A DNA stretch of 64,000 nucleotides, taken from positions 1,116,001 to 1,180,000 of the forward strand of contig CAWCTF010000004.1 in assembly GCA_963798435.1 (NCBI GenBank). Direction: 5' to 3'. The notes beneath the pieces are model-generated. The model ran no database searches, was not told the origin of the DNA, and saw nothing but the letters and a program-made list of their open reading frames with translations. The stretch is from JALHST01 sp963798435. Its GTDB lineage: Bacteria > Bacteroidota > Bacteroidia > Flavobacteriales > Flavobacteriaceae. Both the position numbers and the translations under genes were made by a program. Positions 35,215 through 45,016 of this stretch are shown in pieces. The first letter of the stretch is position 1. Each line of letters starts with the position of its first letter.

Positions 35215-36261
35215 TTATTTTATGGAAATGTATCGACTTACGATCTCATATTGTTTGTCGATGACCGCTTGATTAAATCCATGTGCGGCATTGGGTATTA
35301 AAAAGTACTCCTTTTTTGGTGCGGTTATTTTATCAAAATAAGTCCGATTTATTGCCTCGGATGTCAATATATCCGCTGCCCCTTGAATGAAATATACGGG
35401 GATTTTAAACGCTAGTTCGTTGCTTTTAAAATCAACATCTGATACCATCGATTTTATACCGAGCTTTTTGTGACCGACTAGATTAATGAAAGAATAATCA
35501 TCTCCCTCATATCTGTCTTTACTGTCTTTTTCATTTTCATATTCCGTTGCTAATTTAAACCATGTATCCGGGGCGGGTTGTGAATTTTCCCTTTCGTATT
35601 TTTTAATTATTCGCAACAGTTGGCCATAATTTTTCGCGTTGTCATAGGGAGGTTTTCCTAATGAACCAAGTAGTTCAATGGCCTCATTATCTTTGTTATT
35701 TTCGGCCATTTCAAGGACTTTCGTATATGCATACCCAATATTCTCAGAGAAATTAACAAATTGTGCATGTCCTATATAGGCATAAAAAAGGGCTGGATTT
35801 TTTAAGGACATTTTGACACTAAGAATTGAACCCCAAGAAGTACCAATTAGGATTACTTTTTTCTTGTTTAAATGGTCAATCAGATATTTTGTGAGTTCGA
35901 TACCATCATTGGTCATCTGTTCAACCGTTAACGGATTTTCAATTAAATAATCTTCATTCAATTCTTTTGGGGCATTACGACCATACGTCCTTCCCGCACC
36001 GCGTTGATCCCAATGAACCAATATAAAATCTTTTTCCCATGCTCCATACATGGCGTCATCATATTGACTCATGGTACTACCTGGACCTCCGTGGATAAAA
36101 AGAATTACGGGTTTTGATATATCCTTACCCTTGATGGTGATCCATTGTTCGATACCACCAATAGTTACATATTTTTCTTCGCTTATCGATTTGTTTTGTG
36201 CGTGTGAAAAAGCAACAAAAATCAATAAAAATGGCAGCGCATGGAATTTGATTTTCATCAT
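35215..36261 (-). CDS. Exported proline-iminopeptidase-like alpha/beta hydrolase (S33)
   Basis: A signal peptide (to SHAQ, ~22) and a hydrolase with the S33 signature ILFIHGGPGSTMSQYD, VHWDQRGAGRT, and the nucleophile elbow IGTSWGSIL. The acid and His are in QGAADILT and PNAAHGFNQ. Proline iminopeptidases of Bacteroidota are often exported like this one; other substrates such as esters remain possible. It forms a single-gene unit with about 240 bp upstream of the stop without a gene. Confidence 0.85.
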   Translation of the reverse strand: MMKIKFHALPFLLIFVAFSHAQNKSISEEKYVTIGGIEQWITIKGKDISKPVILFIHGGPGSTMSQYDDAMYGAWEKDFILVHWDQRGAGRTYGRNAPKELNEDYLIENPLTVEQMTNDGIELTKYLIDHLNKKKVILIGTSWGSILSVKMSLKNPALFYAYIGHAQFVNFSENIGYAYTKVLEMAENNKDNEAIELLGSLGKPPYDNAKNYGQLLRIIKKYERENSQPAPDTWFKLATEYENEKDSKDRYEGDDYSFINLVGHKKLGIKSMVSDVDFKSNELAFKIPVYFIQGAADILTSEAINRTYFDKITAPKKEYFLIPNAAHGFNQAVIDKQYEIVSRYISIK

Positions 36262-36414
36262 TGCTATTTTTTTGAGACAAGAAGATAGGTATTTTTACAA
36301 GGTTCGAGAACTTTAAAAATGGCTACAACCATCAAGCCATGCTCGTTGTGCTAATAAATCCTTCCGCCGCAGATTGATGCCGACCCTTGAGCATCATGGT
36401 ATACCTCCTCGCGT

Positions 36415-37095
36415 TTATTCTATTTTATATAGTTTCGGTGCCATTACCCCTCTTTTGGCGTAATATTCCTTGTTCATTTCGAAGTGCATTTCGGTCATGT
36501 CGTTTAAATATTTTTCTAAAGGTTCAAGTCCGATTTCCTTTCTTCTTTTGTTGACATTTACACTATCGGTAAGGTTTTTAGGAAAGGCCTGGCAAATTTC
36601 AGTATTGTAGTCTACTTGCGTACCATACACTTGGGCCTGCCCCGTATTCAATTGTACCCGGTCGACCAAAAGTCCGTAGTTGCGGGAATCGGCGTTTCCT
36701 TTAGTAACTTCGACTTTCATTTTTTCAAGGACTTCCTTTTGAAATGTTGGGTCATGGTCAGAATGTTGCACCATCACCCAAAAATCTGAAGATCCTTTTT
36801 CCCCTGCCAAATCAAAACCAACAAAGCCGTTTTGGTCAAAAATTTCCTGGATTCTCTTTTGATGGGTGGTGAAAACGCTATCCTTAAAGGCATTCCATGC
36901 TTCCTTCGATAGCTTTTTGTATTCGCCTTGGGGGATGTAGGCGGCAATTTGATCGACCTCGGCCAGTTCCTTGAGTTCGTTGGCCAATTCTTGATTGAAT
37001 TCCGATTTTTCCCCTCCTCCTTTTTTATCCGGCACCTTTTCCTTACATCCAACGATCAAAAATAAGATCAACCAGGGTACATACCTTTTTTTCAT
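36415..37095 (-). CDS. DUF6624 lipoprotein
   Basis: A 226-residue lipoprotein (lipobox IVGC at residue 17) with a helical stretch (NQELANELKELAEVDQ) and the DUF6624 pattern: FGFVGFDL-type segment (GFVGFDLAGEKGSSDFWVMV), QHSDHDPTFQKEVL, then VDRVQLNTGQAQVYGTQVDY. Function unknown. Sits upstream of the hydrolase by about 150 bp. Confidence 0.75.
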   Translation of the reverse strand: MKKRYVPWLILFLIVGCKEKVPDKKGGGEKSEFNQELANELKELAEVDQIAAYIPQGEYKKLSKEAWNAFKDSVFTTHQKRIQEIFDQNGFVGFDLAGEKGSSDFWVMVQHSDHDPTFQKEVLEKMKVEVTKGNADSRNYGLLVDRVQLNTGQAQVYGTQVDYNTEICQAFPKNLTDSVNVNKRRKEIGLEPLEKYLNDMTEMHFEMNKEYYAKRGVMAPKLYKIE

Positions 37096-37266
37096 TGTAT
37101 CAGTTTTGTTGTTCAGAAGTAATGATTTCTATCTATATCATAACATTGGCAGGAAGTTTCGATCCAACTACCATGCGGTGAACTATTTATATTGCCGTAT
37201 GTCTAAACTCTTTTTTCAGGTTACATTCGCTGCCTTCGTTATTAAATACCATTGTCTCATACTGCA

Positions 37267-37671
37267 TCAAGGCAATTTTAATGGCTGTTCAGACGACGGA
37301 AGTTGAAAAATTATGGCAAGTAACACAAAAATCAAAAGAAAATTAAACTCAACGCCATTTCTACCTCCACCAACCACAAACCATCCTTCCTTAAAATGGA
37401 CAAGTACAATCCCCATAAACAAGACGAAAATAGTGACCCAACTCGCAGGTTTCACGAATTTGTCGATGATTAGGCAAATTGCACATGCTACATGCGATAC
37501 TTTGATGGCCCAGGCAAGCGGTACGCCTATCGGGGAAAACCCTATTTGGTCTAAATAGCCATTTCCAAAATCATTGATGCCATTATCGAACATTCCTGGA
37601 ATACTATGGGCTACTAAAATTATTACCAGAGGAAACCGCAGTAGAAAAGTCGTATTGAATATTCGTTGCAT
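37267..37671 (-). CDS. DoxX-family membrane protein
   Basis: A 134-residue protein with four membrane helices typical of DoxX: FPLVIILVAHSIPGMF, GVPLAWAIKVSHVACAICLI, WVTIFVLFMGIVLVHFKEGW and FLLIFVLLAIIFQ. DoxX members are electron-transfer or sulfur-oxidation helpers of uncertain role. A hairpin-like repeat (CAATATCAA at 37793-37801 and TTGATATTG at 37809-37817) lies between it and the next gene but has no T tract. Confidence 0.75.
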   Translation of the reverse strand: MQRIFNTTFLLRFPLVIILVAHSIPGMFDNGINDFGNGYLDQIGFSPIGVPLAWAIKVSHVACAICLIIDKFVKPASWVTIFVLFMGIVLVHFKEGWFVVGGGRNGVEFNFLLIFVLLAIIFQLPSSEQPLKLP

Positions 37672-37889
37672 TTAAAATAAATTACAATCTAAGGTTGCTG
37701 AGGAACAAGACGAAAGTTATTGAATTTTAAGGTCAAATTACACCAAATTGTAAATTTTAGATTGTTGGGGTAGTATGGATACCAATTTCGATCAATATCA
37801 AATTAGACTTGATATTGCGTATAAGGAAGCATGTAGAAGTTTTATTTAACTGCGCTGGTCGTTCGTTATGAATAATTTCAATATTAGGT

Positions 37890-39170
37890 CTAATTAAATT
37901 GAATGGATCTCACATAGATAGTTCTTCCTTCGTCGCCTAAAAAAACGAAACCCAGCGGTGTTTCTATGATTTTCTTATCAGCAGTTTCAAATTGATTAAT
38001 AGGTACCTGATATTTTGCCCAAGTTTTGGTTACGCTAATAGTAACCCTTGATTCTTTGCCATCCGGAGGATCATATTTGTCTTTCATCATCAAGGCGAAC
38101 TGTTCCCCACCTTTCGCCCCTTTCATTTCGAGCGTGACATTTTTGTACTTCGTAAAATCCATTTCGGTGACGCGATTATTTAGGGCTTTGATGGTAAAAA
38201 AGGGCGAGCCCCAGGGGAACTTCTTTTCAGGATACCTCAAAATCAGGGCGTCCTCCTCGAATTGTATGCCATCATAAAATTCGTTACTAGGTTGTGCGTA
38301 TATTACACCAAAATCAGAAGGTACTTTGCCATTGACCAATAGGTTTAAGACATCAACTTCTGCATAGGAATAAAAAGCCCCACTAAAATCTATTTTGGTC
38401 TGTGCGTCAAAATTCAGTTCTCCGTTTTCGACCATTTCAATATATTTTTCCCCTAGAATAATCTGTTGGTCGTATACATCGACCATTTCCAATTCTTCAA
38501 AGCTTTTTGCCAATAACGATTTCGTATGCTCATCGTTTAAAATTTTCAGAAAGGGTTCTTGAATATTCCCAGAGCCTATTAATTCCCAGGGTTGCAAAAA
38601 GAGGTTACCATCCCGATTCCTGAATATATTAGACCATACCTGATGTACTGCCTTTAATGACTGATTATAATCTTCTTCCTGTTTTTGTAGCCGTTCAGCG
38701 GAATTATAAAACGAATTAAGCAATAGTTCGATGTCGGTTCCTTGAAGCTTACTTAAATAAATTGAATTTTTTAAGGCCTCAAAGGCACTTAGATTGGGTT
38801 GGTAATAAATAAGGTTATTCAGTTCACCAAACGTATTGGCTATATAAGCGTAATCAGTATAAACAAAAACCGGTTTATGATGTACTATATAGCCATTAAA
38901 AATAGAATCGGCGCGTTTGCCAATATTTTCCCTGCCTGTACGAATTAATTTTAGGGATCTAATATCCGATTTAATGGCACTTGAAATACTTTTCTTAAGC
39001 CCTTCGAGTTCCTTTACCTGAATGCGCTCTTGGTTCCAGTTATTGATTTGCAACGCGATTAAAATCCCGATAACCACGAGTATTATTTCCCCGGTCGCGT
39101 ACAGTAAATAGGTACGAAGTTTGCTCTCAGTTAGCAGTTGTTGACGTACTCGTCGAAAAAACGCAATCAT
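37890..39170 (-). CDS. DUF6090 family protein, long form
   Basis: A 426-residue protein: the conserved N-terminal head MIAFFRRVRQQLL, the single membrane helix GEIILVVIGILIALQINN, then a helical sensor-like region. The C-terminus, about residues 260-426, is a beta-rich domain not present in the shorter relatives (FGVIYAQPSNEFYDGIQF, KGGEQFALMMKDKYDPP, then WAKYQVPINQFETADKK). This resembles a carbohydrate-binding-like module. Function of the DUF6090 family is unknown; its many copies suggest lineage expansion. Confidence 0.75.
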   Translation of the reverse strand: MIAFFRRVRQQLLTESKLRTYLLYATGEIILVVIGILIALQINNWNQERIQVKELEGLKKSISSAIKSDIRSLKLIRTGRENIGKRADSIFNGYIVHHKPVFVYTDYAYIANTFGELNNLIYYQPNLSAFEALKNSIYLSKLQGTDIELLLNSFYNSAERLQKQEEDYNQSLKAVHQVWSNIFRNRDGNLFLQPWELIGSGNIQEPFLKILNDEHTKSLLAKSFEELEMVDVYDQQIILGEKYIEMVENGELNFDAQTKIDFSGAFYSYAEVDVLNLLVNGKVPSDFGVIYAQPSNEFYDGIQFEEDALILRYPEKKFPWGSPFFTIKALNNRVTEMDFTKYKNVTLEMKGAKGGEQFALMMKDKYDPPDGKESRVTISVTKTWAKYQVPINQFETADKKIIETPLGFVFLGDEGRTIYVRSIQFN

Positions 39171-39312
39171 AGGCTAAGCAACTATTTTAAGTGTGAAGGT
39201 GCATGTTTCTATATAGAAAATGAGAAACTAATAAATGGGCAGCACCATTGGGTTGCCTAAACTAGCGATTTTTTATAAGTTTTAGACCTTACATCAATGG
39301 CGATTTTTTTGT

Positions 39313-39819
39313 TTAATTGATTTTTTCGAAGGTCTTTAGAGTTATATCGACTAAGGAATCAATTTTTAAAAAGTTGTTTGCCAGTACCAGGATATTATTT
39401 TCTAGATTTTCAACATCTAGTGCTATCCAGCCTTCCATTAACGTAAGGGGTCCAAATTTGGTGCTTACATGCTCCCATTGGTGTTCAAATTTCTTAAAAT
39501 GGTTCCTAAATTCCCTCGCGAAACCTGTACTCGAAATCGAAAGCCCCTTGAATTCCCGAAGCTTTAATGCATGGATATTATAGAATAACCTACCCTTTTT
39601 TAGCGTATCGTCATTGAGCCAAATTGAGAAGAAAATCCGTGTTCGTGAGTTTAGGGTATCAATTTGGTCATTTGCCCATTTCTTTTTATATAATTTCATG
39701 ACAACCGAATCCAACGTAATGCCAACATAAACGTCAATCTCCTTCTCTTTCAAACGTCTTTTGTCAAGTTTTTGGGCAGCTTTTTTAAAGGTGTCTAAAT
39801 AATGATCAGTGTTCAACAT
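39313..39819 (-). CDS. Hypothetical protein
   Basis: A 168-residue soluble-looking protein without a signal peptide. It begins with a charged helix (DTFKKAAQKLDKRRLKEKEI) and has alternating strands (VYVGITLDSVVMKLYKKKW, TRIFFSIWLNDD). No family recognised. Position between a DUF6090 gene and a PLP decarboxylase gives no clear lead. The start is ATG at 39819. Confidence 0.5.
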   Translation of the reverse strand: MLNTDHYLDTFKKAAQKLDKRRLKEKEIDVYVGITLDSVVMKLYKKKWANDQIDTLNSRTRIFFSIWLNDDTLKKGRLFYNIHALKLREFKGLSISSTGFAREFRNHFKKFEHQWEHVSTKFGPLTLMEGWIALDVENLENNILVLANNFLKIDSLVDITLKTFEKIN

Positions 39820-39888
39820 GGCTTTGGTTCTTGGTTCGGAATACTTTTTTAAAATTTTCCCAAAGTGAAATTTTGTGCATCGTGCTTC

Positions 39889-41379
39889 CTATTTTAAAGC
39901 AAGCTTTTGATGCATCTTTGTACCTTCCCGGACGATTATTTCAATAATCTCCTCAATATCTTTTCGGGATGTCCTGAAATTCACAATGCAGCCTCTTAAA
40001 CAATACTTTTCATGTACGATGGCATTTGATAAAAATACTTCCCCGCCTTGTTGTAATGCATCCAGTAAGGCTTCATTCAGCATGTTCAAGTAGACTTCCT
40101 TTTTTTTGCTGTCTTGTGGATGATCCAAAGGAACATATCTCAGGGTGGCAATGCTTAGGTTTTGCGAAATGGCTTCCAATTCTTTATGAGTTTCCGCTAA
40201 CTCATAAAGTAACTTTGAGAATTCAATATCTTCACGGATCATTTCTATGTACCCACTTCTTCCAACCTGCTGTAAGGCTAGCCACACCTTTAAAGCCCTA
40301 AAGCCACGTGAATTTTGAAGTCCGAATTCATAAAAATTTAGGGATGGTCCCATATCATTTTTGCTGAAATTGTAGTATTCGGGATGTGAACTATAGGTGT
40401 CAGAGAGATGTTGTGGGTTTTTCACCAAAATACAGCCTGCTTCCAATGGCGAATACAACCATTTATGAGGGTCGAGCGCTATTGAATCTGCATCTTGTAT
40501 CCCATCGAACATCGCTTTTAGTTCTGGAATCGCCGCAGCGGGAACACCATAGGCCCCATCGATATGAAACCATAGATCATAGGTCTTGCAAAGTGCGGCG
40601 ATTCCTTTAAGTTCGTCGACGACTCCGGTACTCACATCCCCGGCGGTTCCTACGATCATAAAAGGTTGATGCCCCTCTTTTAAATCGTTTTTTATGGCGT
40701 GCTCTAAAAGCGCATTGTCCATTTTATTCAAGGAATCAGTTGGGATCCATCGAATCGATTTTGAACCATGACCGAAAAGTATGGCCGCTTTTTCTACCCA
40801 TGTATGTGTTGTTTTTGAACAATAGGTAATTAATTTTTTTGAAGTACCGGTTAGGCCATTTTCTTTGATATTTTTTGGTGCTTTGGCCGTCCTTGCAGCT
40901 AAAAATGCCGTGAAATTGGCCATATTGCCTCCGCTGACCAAAATTCCGCCACAGGTCGGGGCGACCCCAATTAACTCGGCCAACCACCGCACGGTTTGCT
41001 TTTCAATTTCGGTAGCGATCGGGCTTAATATTTGGGCGCCTACATTGGGATTCACTGAAGCGGCCAGGAGATCTGCTAACATGCCAATGGGTGCCGGTGA
41101 TGCGGTAATGTATCCCATAAATTTTGGATGACCATTGAATAAAGAATGGTTTATAAGGAGGTCAGCTGCCTTAGAAATTAAAGCCCCAGCCGAACTTCCG
41201 GTCTCCGGAAGGGAAGAAGTGCCCAATATTTTTTTCAATTGTTCAGATGATTCCCCGCTGGTAACGGGCTTTTCATGAATTGTGTCAATAAAATCAGCGA
41301 TGGTATCGATTAACTGATGCCCAATTTTTTTAAATTCATCTTTACTTATTTCAATGGGTGTTTCTCGATTTTCAGTCAT
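39889..41379 (-). CDS. Group II PLP-dependent amino acid decarboxylase
   Basis: A 496-residue enzyme with HIDGAYGVPA (His stacks on PLP, Asp binds the pyridine nitrogen) and the Schiff-base lysine in DPHKWLYSPLEAG. The opening segment HPKFMGYITASPAPIGMLADLLAASVNPNVGA is typical of the aromatic/L-2,4-diaminobutyrate/glutamate decarboxylase family. Substrate cannot be decided from sequence. Likely cytoplasmic; no signal. It stands alone, with a 460-bp gap downstream of the DinB gene's region. Confidence 0.88.
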   Translation of the reverse strand: MTENRETPIEISKDEFKKIGHQLIDTIADFIDTIHEKPVTSGESSEQLKKILGTSSLPETGSSAGALISKAADLLINHSLFNGHPKFMGYITASPAPIGMLADLLAASVNPNVGAQILSPIATEIEKQTVRWLAELIGVAPTCGGILVSGGNMANFTAFLAARTAKAPKNIKENGLTGTSKKLITYCSKTTHTWVEKAAILFGHGSKSIRWIPTDSLNKMDNALLEHAIKNDLKEGHQPFMIVGTAGDVSTGVVDELKGIAALCKTYDLWFHIDGAYGVPAAAIPELKAMFDGIQDADSIALDPHKWLYSPLEAGCILVKNPQHLSDTYSSHPEYYNFSKNDMGPSLNFYEFGLQNSRGFRALKVWLALQQVGRSGYIEMIREDIEFSKLLYELAETHKELEAISQNLSIATLRYVPLDHPQDSKKKEVYLNMLNEALLDALQQGGEVFLSNAIVHEKYCLRGCIVNFRTSRKDIEEIIEIIVREGTKMHQKLALK

Positions 41380-41843
41380 GAAATACGTTATTTATCCGAT
41401 GCGTTAAACTATTCATTAATTGATTTCGCTTTTTGCCTTTTGTTGTCACTATATGCGACAATGCTTGACATTCAAGGGGCCTGTTTCGAATTATAATTTG
41501 TCTGTCATATTTTTGAAAGGTGCAAATAGTGGTTCGTAGCTATTTATTTGTGGGTTTCAAACATCTAATTTAGCAATAACTACGCGAATAAATCTGCATT
41601 GACTGGTGGGATTCATTGTCTGGCTAAAACAACTATGTCATTGCAAACGGGGTTGTACACTGTTTTTATATTTTCCTGATATAAGGGGAATAATCTTCGC
41701 CTTTTTTGATTACTGCGCGTGCGCCAATTGGAAAGCCTTGAGTGCCATTGTGGATTTTCTGAATCAAGCAGAAATAGAAGTGAATGTCTGGGAAGTTGAT
41801 ACCTAGGCCGAGTAAAAAGTACATAAGAATCTGAGAACCATGC
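41380..41843. other. 464-bp gap without a supported gene
   Basis: Only a 66-residue plus-strand frame (41606-41806) is present; it has a weak Cys/Phe-rich composition, no recognised motif and no promoter-like element, so I do not call it. No strong hairpin was seen. Confidence 0.4.
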
Positions 41844-42371
41844 CTATGCTCTATTCAGGTTTGCGATTGTACGCTTATGATGATGCGCTACGTGGCACAT
41901 GGTGAAATATAGCATTTCGCGAATCGTCAGATTTTTTAATAGCGGATGGGGTATAAAGTAATCGTCGAGTTCTTGTTCGGTGAACTTTTCAAGATTTCTG
42001 CAAAGGCTTTCAATGGTTGTTGCTAACTTTTTTGTAAGCTCTTGTAGCGCTTCATAATGGACTATCTTGGGTAGAAAAGGTGCCGTTGCTTTTGCCCCGG
42101 CTTCAAGCACCGTTCGATAATAGTGCGTTAACACGGTATACTCCTTTGAGGTACCATTCGATTTCCCGAAGTTGAATTGGGTGAGAACATCGATACTATG
42201 AAGTATTTTTTCCAGGGGTCGAATGCTTAAATAGAGATGCTCTAATTGTTGTCCGGGAGTCCATTTTTCATTTTTCGAAAATTCGAATTCCTCCTTACTA
42301 AGGGTTTTTATAAAATCTACAAAAGCCCTATGGCCAGTTGAAAGACTATGTATGATTGCTTCTTTTTTCAT
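41844..42371 (-). CDS. DinB-family putative metal-dependent hydrolase
   Basis: A 175-residue four-helix-bundle protein of the DinB/YfiT type: WTPGQQLEHLYLS with the first His, and TIREMLYFTMCHVAHHHKRT with the C-terminal His pair, three histidines that would bind one metal ion. Members act in thiol transfer or are stress-related in other bacteria. Monocistronic. Confidence 0.8.
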   Translation of the reverse strand: MKKEAIIHSLSTGHRAFVDFIKTLSKEEFEFSKNEKWTPGQQLEHLYLSIRPLEKILHSIDVLTQFNFGKSNGTSKEYTVLTHYYRTVLEAGAKATAPFLPKIVHYEALQELTKKLATTIESLCRNLEKFTEQELDDYFIPHPLLKNLTIREMLYFTMCHVAHHHKRTIANLNRA

Positions 42372-42547
42372 ATCCCCAGTGATGCGTTCCTAGCTGCTTC
42401 TACAAATGTTTACCAAAGATGCTGATCGGTCTTCGATTTGGCGAATGTGGTAGGATATTCGATAAAGATGATTAGGCTGAATAAAGATATTGATTTTATT
42501 TTGGGGATTAAGGAACGTTCAATATATGGTAGGGTGGTCGGGCCGTT

Positions 42548-42976
42548 TTATAGTTTAAAAATATCCAATCCTTTAATCCAGAAAATCTCGGATTTAAAAA
42601 ACTTGAGCCTTGTTTTTATGACCCGGTCTGTCTTGTCCCGAGCGGGTTTTGTTATATAATGCGCCTTCGAATTCCTAAAGTCGAGAACGTTTTCTTCGTC
42701 GAGGTCCTTTTCCTTGTCCGTAAAAAAAGTAACGACGGTACCATCGGTGCTCCAATTTCCCTTACCGTATTTATTTTCTTCCCAAGGAATCCCATTTTTG
42801 TGATTGGTATACGAATGAAACATAAACGTTCCATCTAGGTTTAAGGTCAATTTATATTCGATCCAATGGATGGCCTTATCCCCAACTTGAAGGTAATAAT
42901 CTCCTGCAGGACTTTCGGATTGTGAGAAAACGGGCACGCTACAAATAAGCAGAAATAGGGTCATTCTTAATTTCAT
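42548..42976 (-). CDS. Exported lipocalin-like hypothetical protein
   Basis: A 142-residue protein with signal (MTLFLLICSVPVFSQ) and a beta-rich body: AGDYYLQVGDKAIHWIEYKLTLNLDGTFMFH, then KGNWSTDGTVVTFFTD. The pattern 'WSTDGTVVTFF' is shared with small lipocalin-type domains, which measure a GTW/KGNW strand. Ligand unknown. ATG at 42976 is chosen; the codon at 42982 is TTG. Confidence 0.55.
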   Translation of the reverse strand: MKLRMTLFLLICSVPVFSQSESPAGDYYLQVGDKAIHWIEYKLTLNLDGTFMFHSYTNHKNGIPWEENKYGKGNWSTDGTVVTFFTDKEKDLDEENVLDFRNSKAHYITKPARDKTDRVIKTRLKFFKSEIFWIKGLDIFKL

Positions 42977-43119
42977 AAGCAAAATTTAAGCGCATTAAGA
43001 TGTTCTTGTATTGGGATTCTTTGGCAATACAAAGGCCCGCTTTTCCAAGGGTTGGCTATCGGGATTCATGATACACCAGTATAAACAAGTGCAGAGTGCA
43101 ATTTTTGGACCGAAGTGGG

Positions 43120-43572
43120 TTATTTTTCCTCTAAAGTCACAAATAGTTGTGATTTTATTTTCCATGCTCCGGATGCTTTGGTCCACATCGCTGAATAATT
43201 CCCACCGACAATAGCATCCTTGTCCTTATCAGGGTCGTATCCTTTCCAGGTTCCATTTTCCCAGGCCAATCCTCTTTTTTCGTTCACGACGATTTCGTTT
43301 GGGGTGCGTATCCAAAACATTTTAGATGCCCCGGCATCTAAAATATAGTGTTTTAAGGCATTTTTATTTGTTAATAAGGTGCCATTTCCTGTGGTAATCA
43401 ATACATCATCGGTCAAATATGAAAGTATTTTCGTAAGGTCATGTGATTTAAGCGCTTGGTTTGAAGCGTTTCTAAGTGCTACTATCTGTTCTTGGTTCGT
43501 TTGCGCATGAATTTCAGATGCGGAAATCCAGCACAAAAGGACCGTAATCATTAAGTGTTGCGTATATTTCAT
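43120..43572 (-). CDS. Exported DUF4440 / SnoaL-like protein
   Basis: A 150-residue protein with signal peptide (to IHAQ, residue ~24) and an NTF2-like fold: LRNASNQALKSHDLTKILSYLTDDVLITTGNGTLLTNK, then GNYSAMWTKASGAWKIKSQLFV. Same fold as the gene at 14952, but the two are not close. It lies 17 bp after the stop codon of the DUF3472 gene and probably shares its transcript. Confidence 0.75.
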   Translation of the reverse strand: MKYTQHLMITVLLCWISASEIHAQTNQEQIVALRNASNQALKSHDLTKILSYLTDDVLITTGNGTLLTNKNALKHYILDAGASKMFWIRTPNEIVVNEKRGLAWENGTWKGYDPDKDKDAIVGGNYSAMWTKASGAWKIKSQLFVTLEEK

Positions 43573-43589
43573 TTTTTGGTATTTAAGCG

Positions 43590-44882
43590 CTATTCTAATT
43601 CCATAAAATTAATGCTGGGGGTCCTGTTGCCCTTTTCTCTTTGAAACAGGGTTCCGATAGGGGTATGGTCATTTGTGAAACCGCAATTCCTTAAAAAAAA
43701 GCCAGCGCCTTCATTGCCACCAGAATAGTCTAGTCTATACCCTTTTCTCGCTGTATTGTCAGCGGTAAAAACAGCTTTCGTGATCTCATGCCAACCAAGG
43801 GAATCATATACCCATTGGTTTTGATACAATCCTTTTCTTTCGATCGCTCCTTGATCTGGAATGAAATTTTCAAGGAAGGAATACAATCCCTTCAAATAGG
43901 TGGTTGTTTTTGGTCTTCTAAATTGCGCAATTAAATTCCATTCGTTTCGTTCCGGATCAAAGAAATAGGCAACAAAGTCAGTATAGCCATTACTTGAGGG
44001 CTTGGCGCCGACTAGAAATCCGTAATTTAAATTGGTTTTCCAATTGAAAACTTTAAAGCTTTGACCGCCAGAGCCTTCATCCCCAAAATCATTTGTCTGT
44101 ACATTTTCCCCTTTCTTCAACAAGATGATTCGGTCCTCTTCTGGTATTTCAGCTGGATTGTCAGTTTCATAGGGGCTCCAAATTGAAAAAAGTATGCGGC
44201 GTTCGGTTGGGGAATTCACCTGCATCCCAAAATATCCTTCCGCAAAACCATTCGCCATAAAATAGGAACCTTCGATGTCTTGATGTTCTTGAATTCGCAC
44301 TTCGTTATAAAACCATGCTACCGAATCAACACCTTCCGGGATTTCGTAATTTAAATGGTCTGAAGGCCCTCTTCTTCCAAAATAAAAATCATCTTTTACA
44401 TAGTTAAAGGATTCTGGTGTTTGGGTCTCTATCAGTAGTGCAGTGATATTGGCAAAGGTAGTTCCCGCTTTTTTCAACCCTTTGATATCTATGTAGTGAT
44501 AGCCGACTTCCTTTACGTTGAATTTGCCGATTTTGACATCACTAAACGCACTCCCTGAAAGTGTTAATTTCTTTGATTGTCCTTCAAACTGGATCTGAAT
44601 TTCTGAATTTAAAGTATCAACATTCGATCGAAGACCGAGAACAATTTCTCCGGGAGTCCCCATATAAAAAAAGGTACGAAAGGTTTCCTTTTGATTCGTC
44701 CAATGAAAAATGCCGTCAGTGGTGAGCATTTCAGACGCTTTATAACCATCGTCACGCATTATCCAAGAATTCCCTGCTGTGGGAATGGAAATAGTAAAGG
44801 CACCCTGTTTTTCCTGACCTAATAACCAATAGTTCATGGTAGTCGTTAGAATAATCAAGAATATATGCATCGACGTATGCAT
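43590..44882 (-). CDS. DUF3472 domain exported protein
   Basis: A signal peptide (MHTSMHIFLIILTTTMNYWLLG) leads a DUF5077-like N-terminal beta-sandwich (about residues 25-145: FTISIPTAGNSWIMRDDGY...) and a C-terminal DUF3472 domain (GSYFMANGFAEGYFGMQVNSPTERRILFSIW; NYGFLVGAKPSSNGYTDFVAYF). Both occur together in Bacteroidota carbohydrate loci and probably bind glycans, but activity is not established. ATG at 44882 or 44870; the frame goes up to 44993 but residues before 44882 do not look like a signal. Confidence 0.75.
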   Translation of the reverse strand: MHTSMHIFLIILTTTMNYWLLGQEKQGAFTISIPTAGNSWIMRDDGYKASEMLTTDGIFHWTNQKETFRTFFYMGTPGEIVLGLRSNVDTLNSEIQIQFEGQSKKLTLSGSAFSDVKIGKFNVKEVGYHYIDIKGLKKAGTTFANITALLIETQTPESFNYVKDDFYFGRRGPSDHLNYEIPEGVDSVAWFYNEVRIQEHQDIEGSYFMANGFAEGYFGMQVNSPTERRILFSIWSPYETDNPAEIPEEDRIILLKKGENVQTNDFGDEGSGGQSFKVFNWKTNLNYGFLVGAKPSSNGYTDFVAYFFDPERNEWNLIAQFRRPKTTTYLKGLYSFLENFIPDQGAIERKGLYQNQWVYDSLGWHEITKAVFTADNTARKGYRLDYSGGNEGAGFFLRNCGFTNDHTPIGTLFQREKGNRTPSINFMELE

Positions 44883-45016
44883 TGTGGTTTTGATGTCGAA
44901 TCCCGGTGGTTTATAGCAGGTTGGGCAGTTCATATTATTGATATATATTATAATTGGACGCTTCTTTAGTTCTGGCACTTCAAGAAAACTCATTTATGCG
45001 CATGGTCGGCAGTAGG

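Noticed and set aside
37793..37817. Hairpin CAATATCAA/TTGATATTG as a terminator
   Set aside because: It has no T tract on either strand and lies between co-directional genes; kept only as a note.
41606..41806. 66-residue plus-strand reading frame
   Set aside because: No motif, no promoter-like element, composition unlike neighbours; treated as non-coding.
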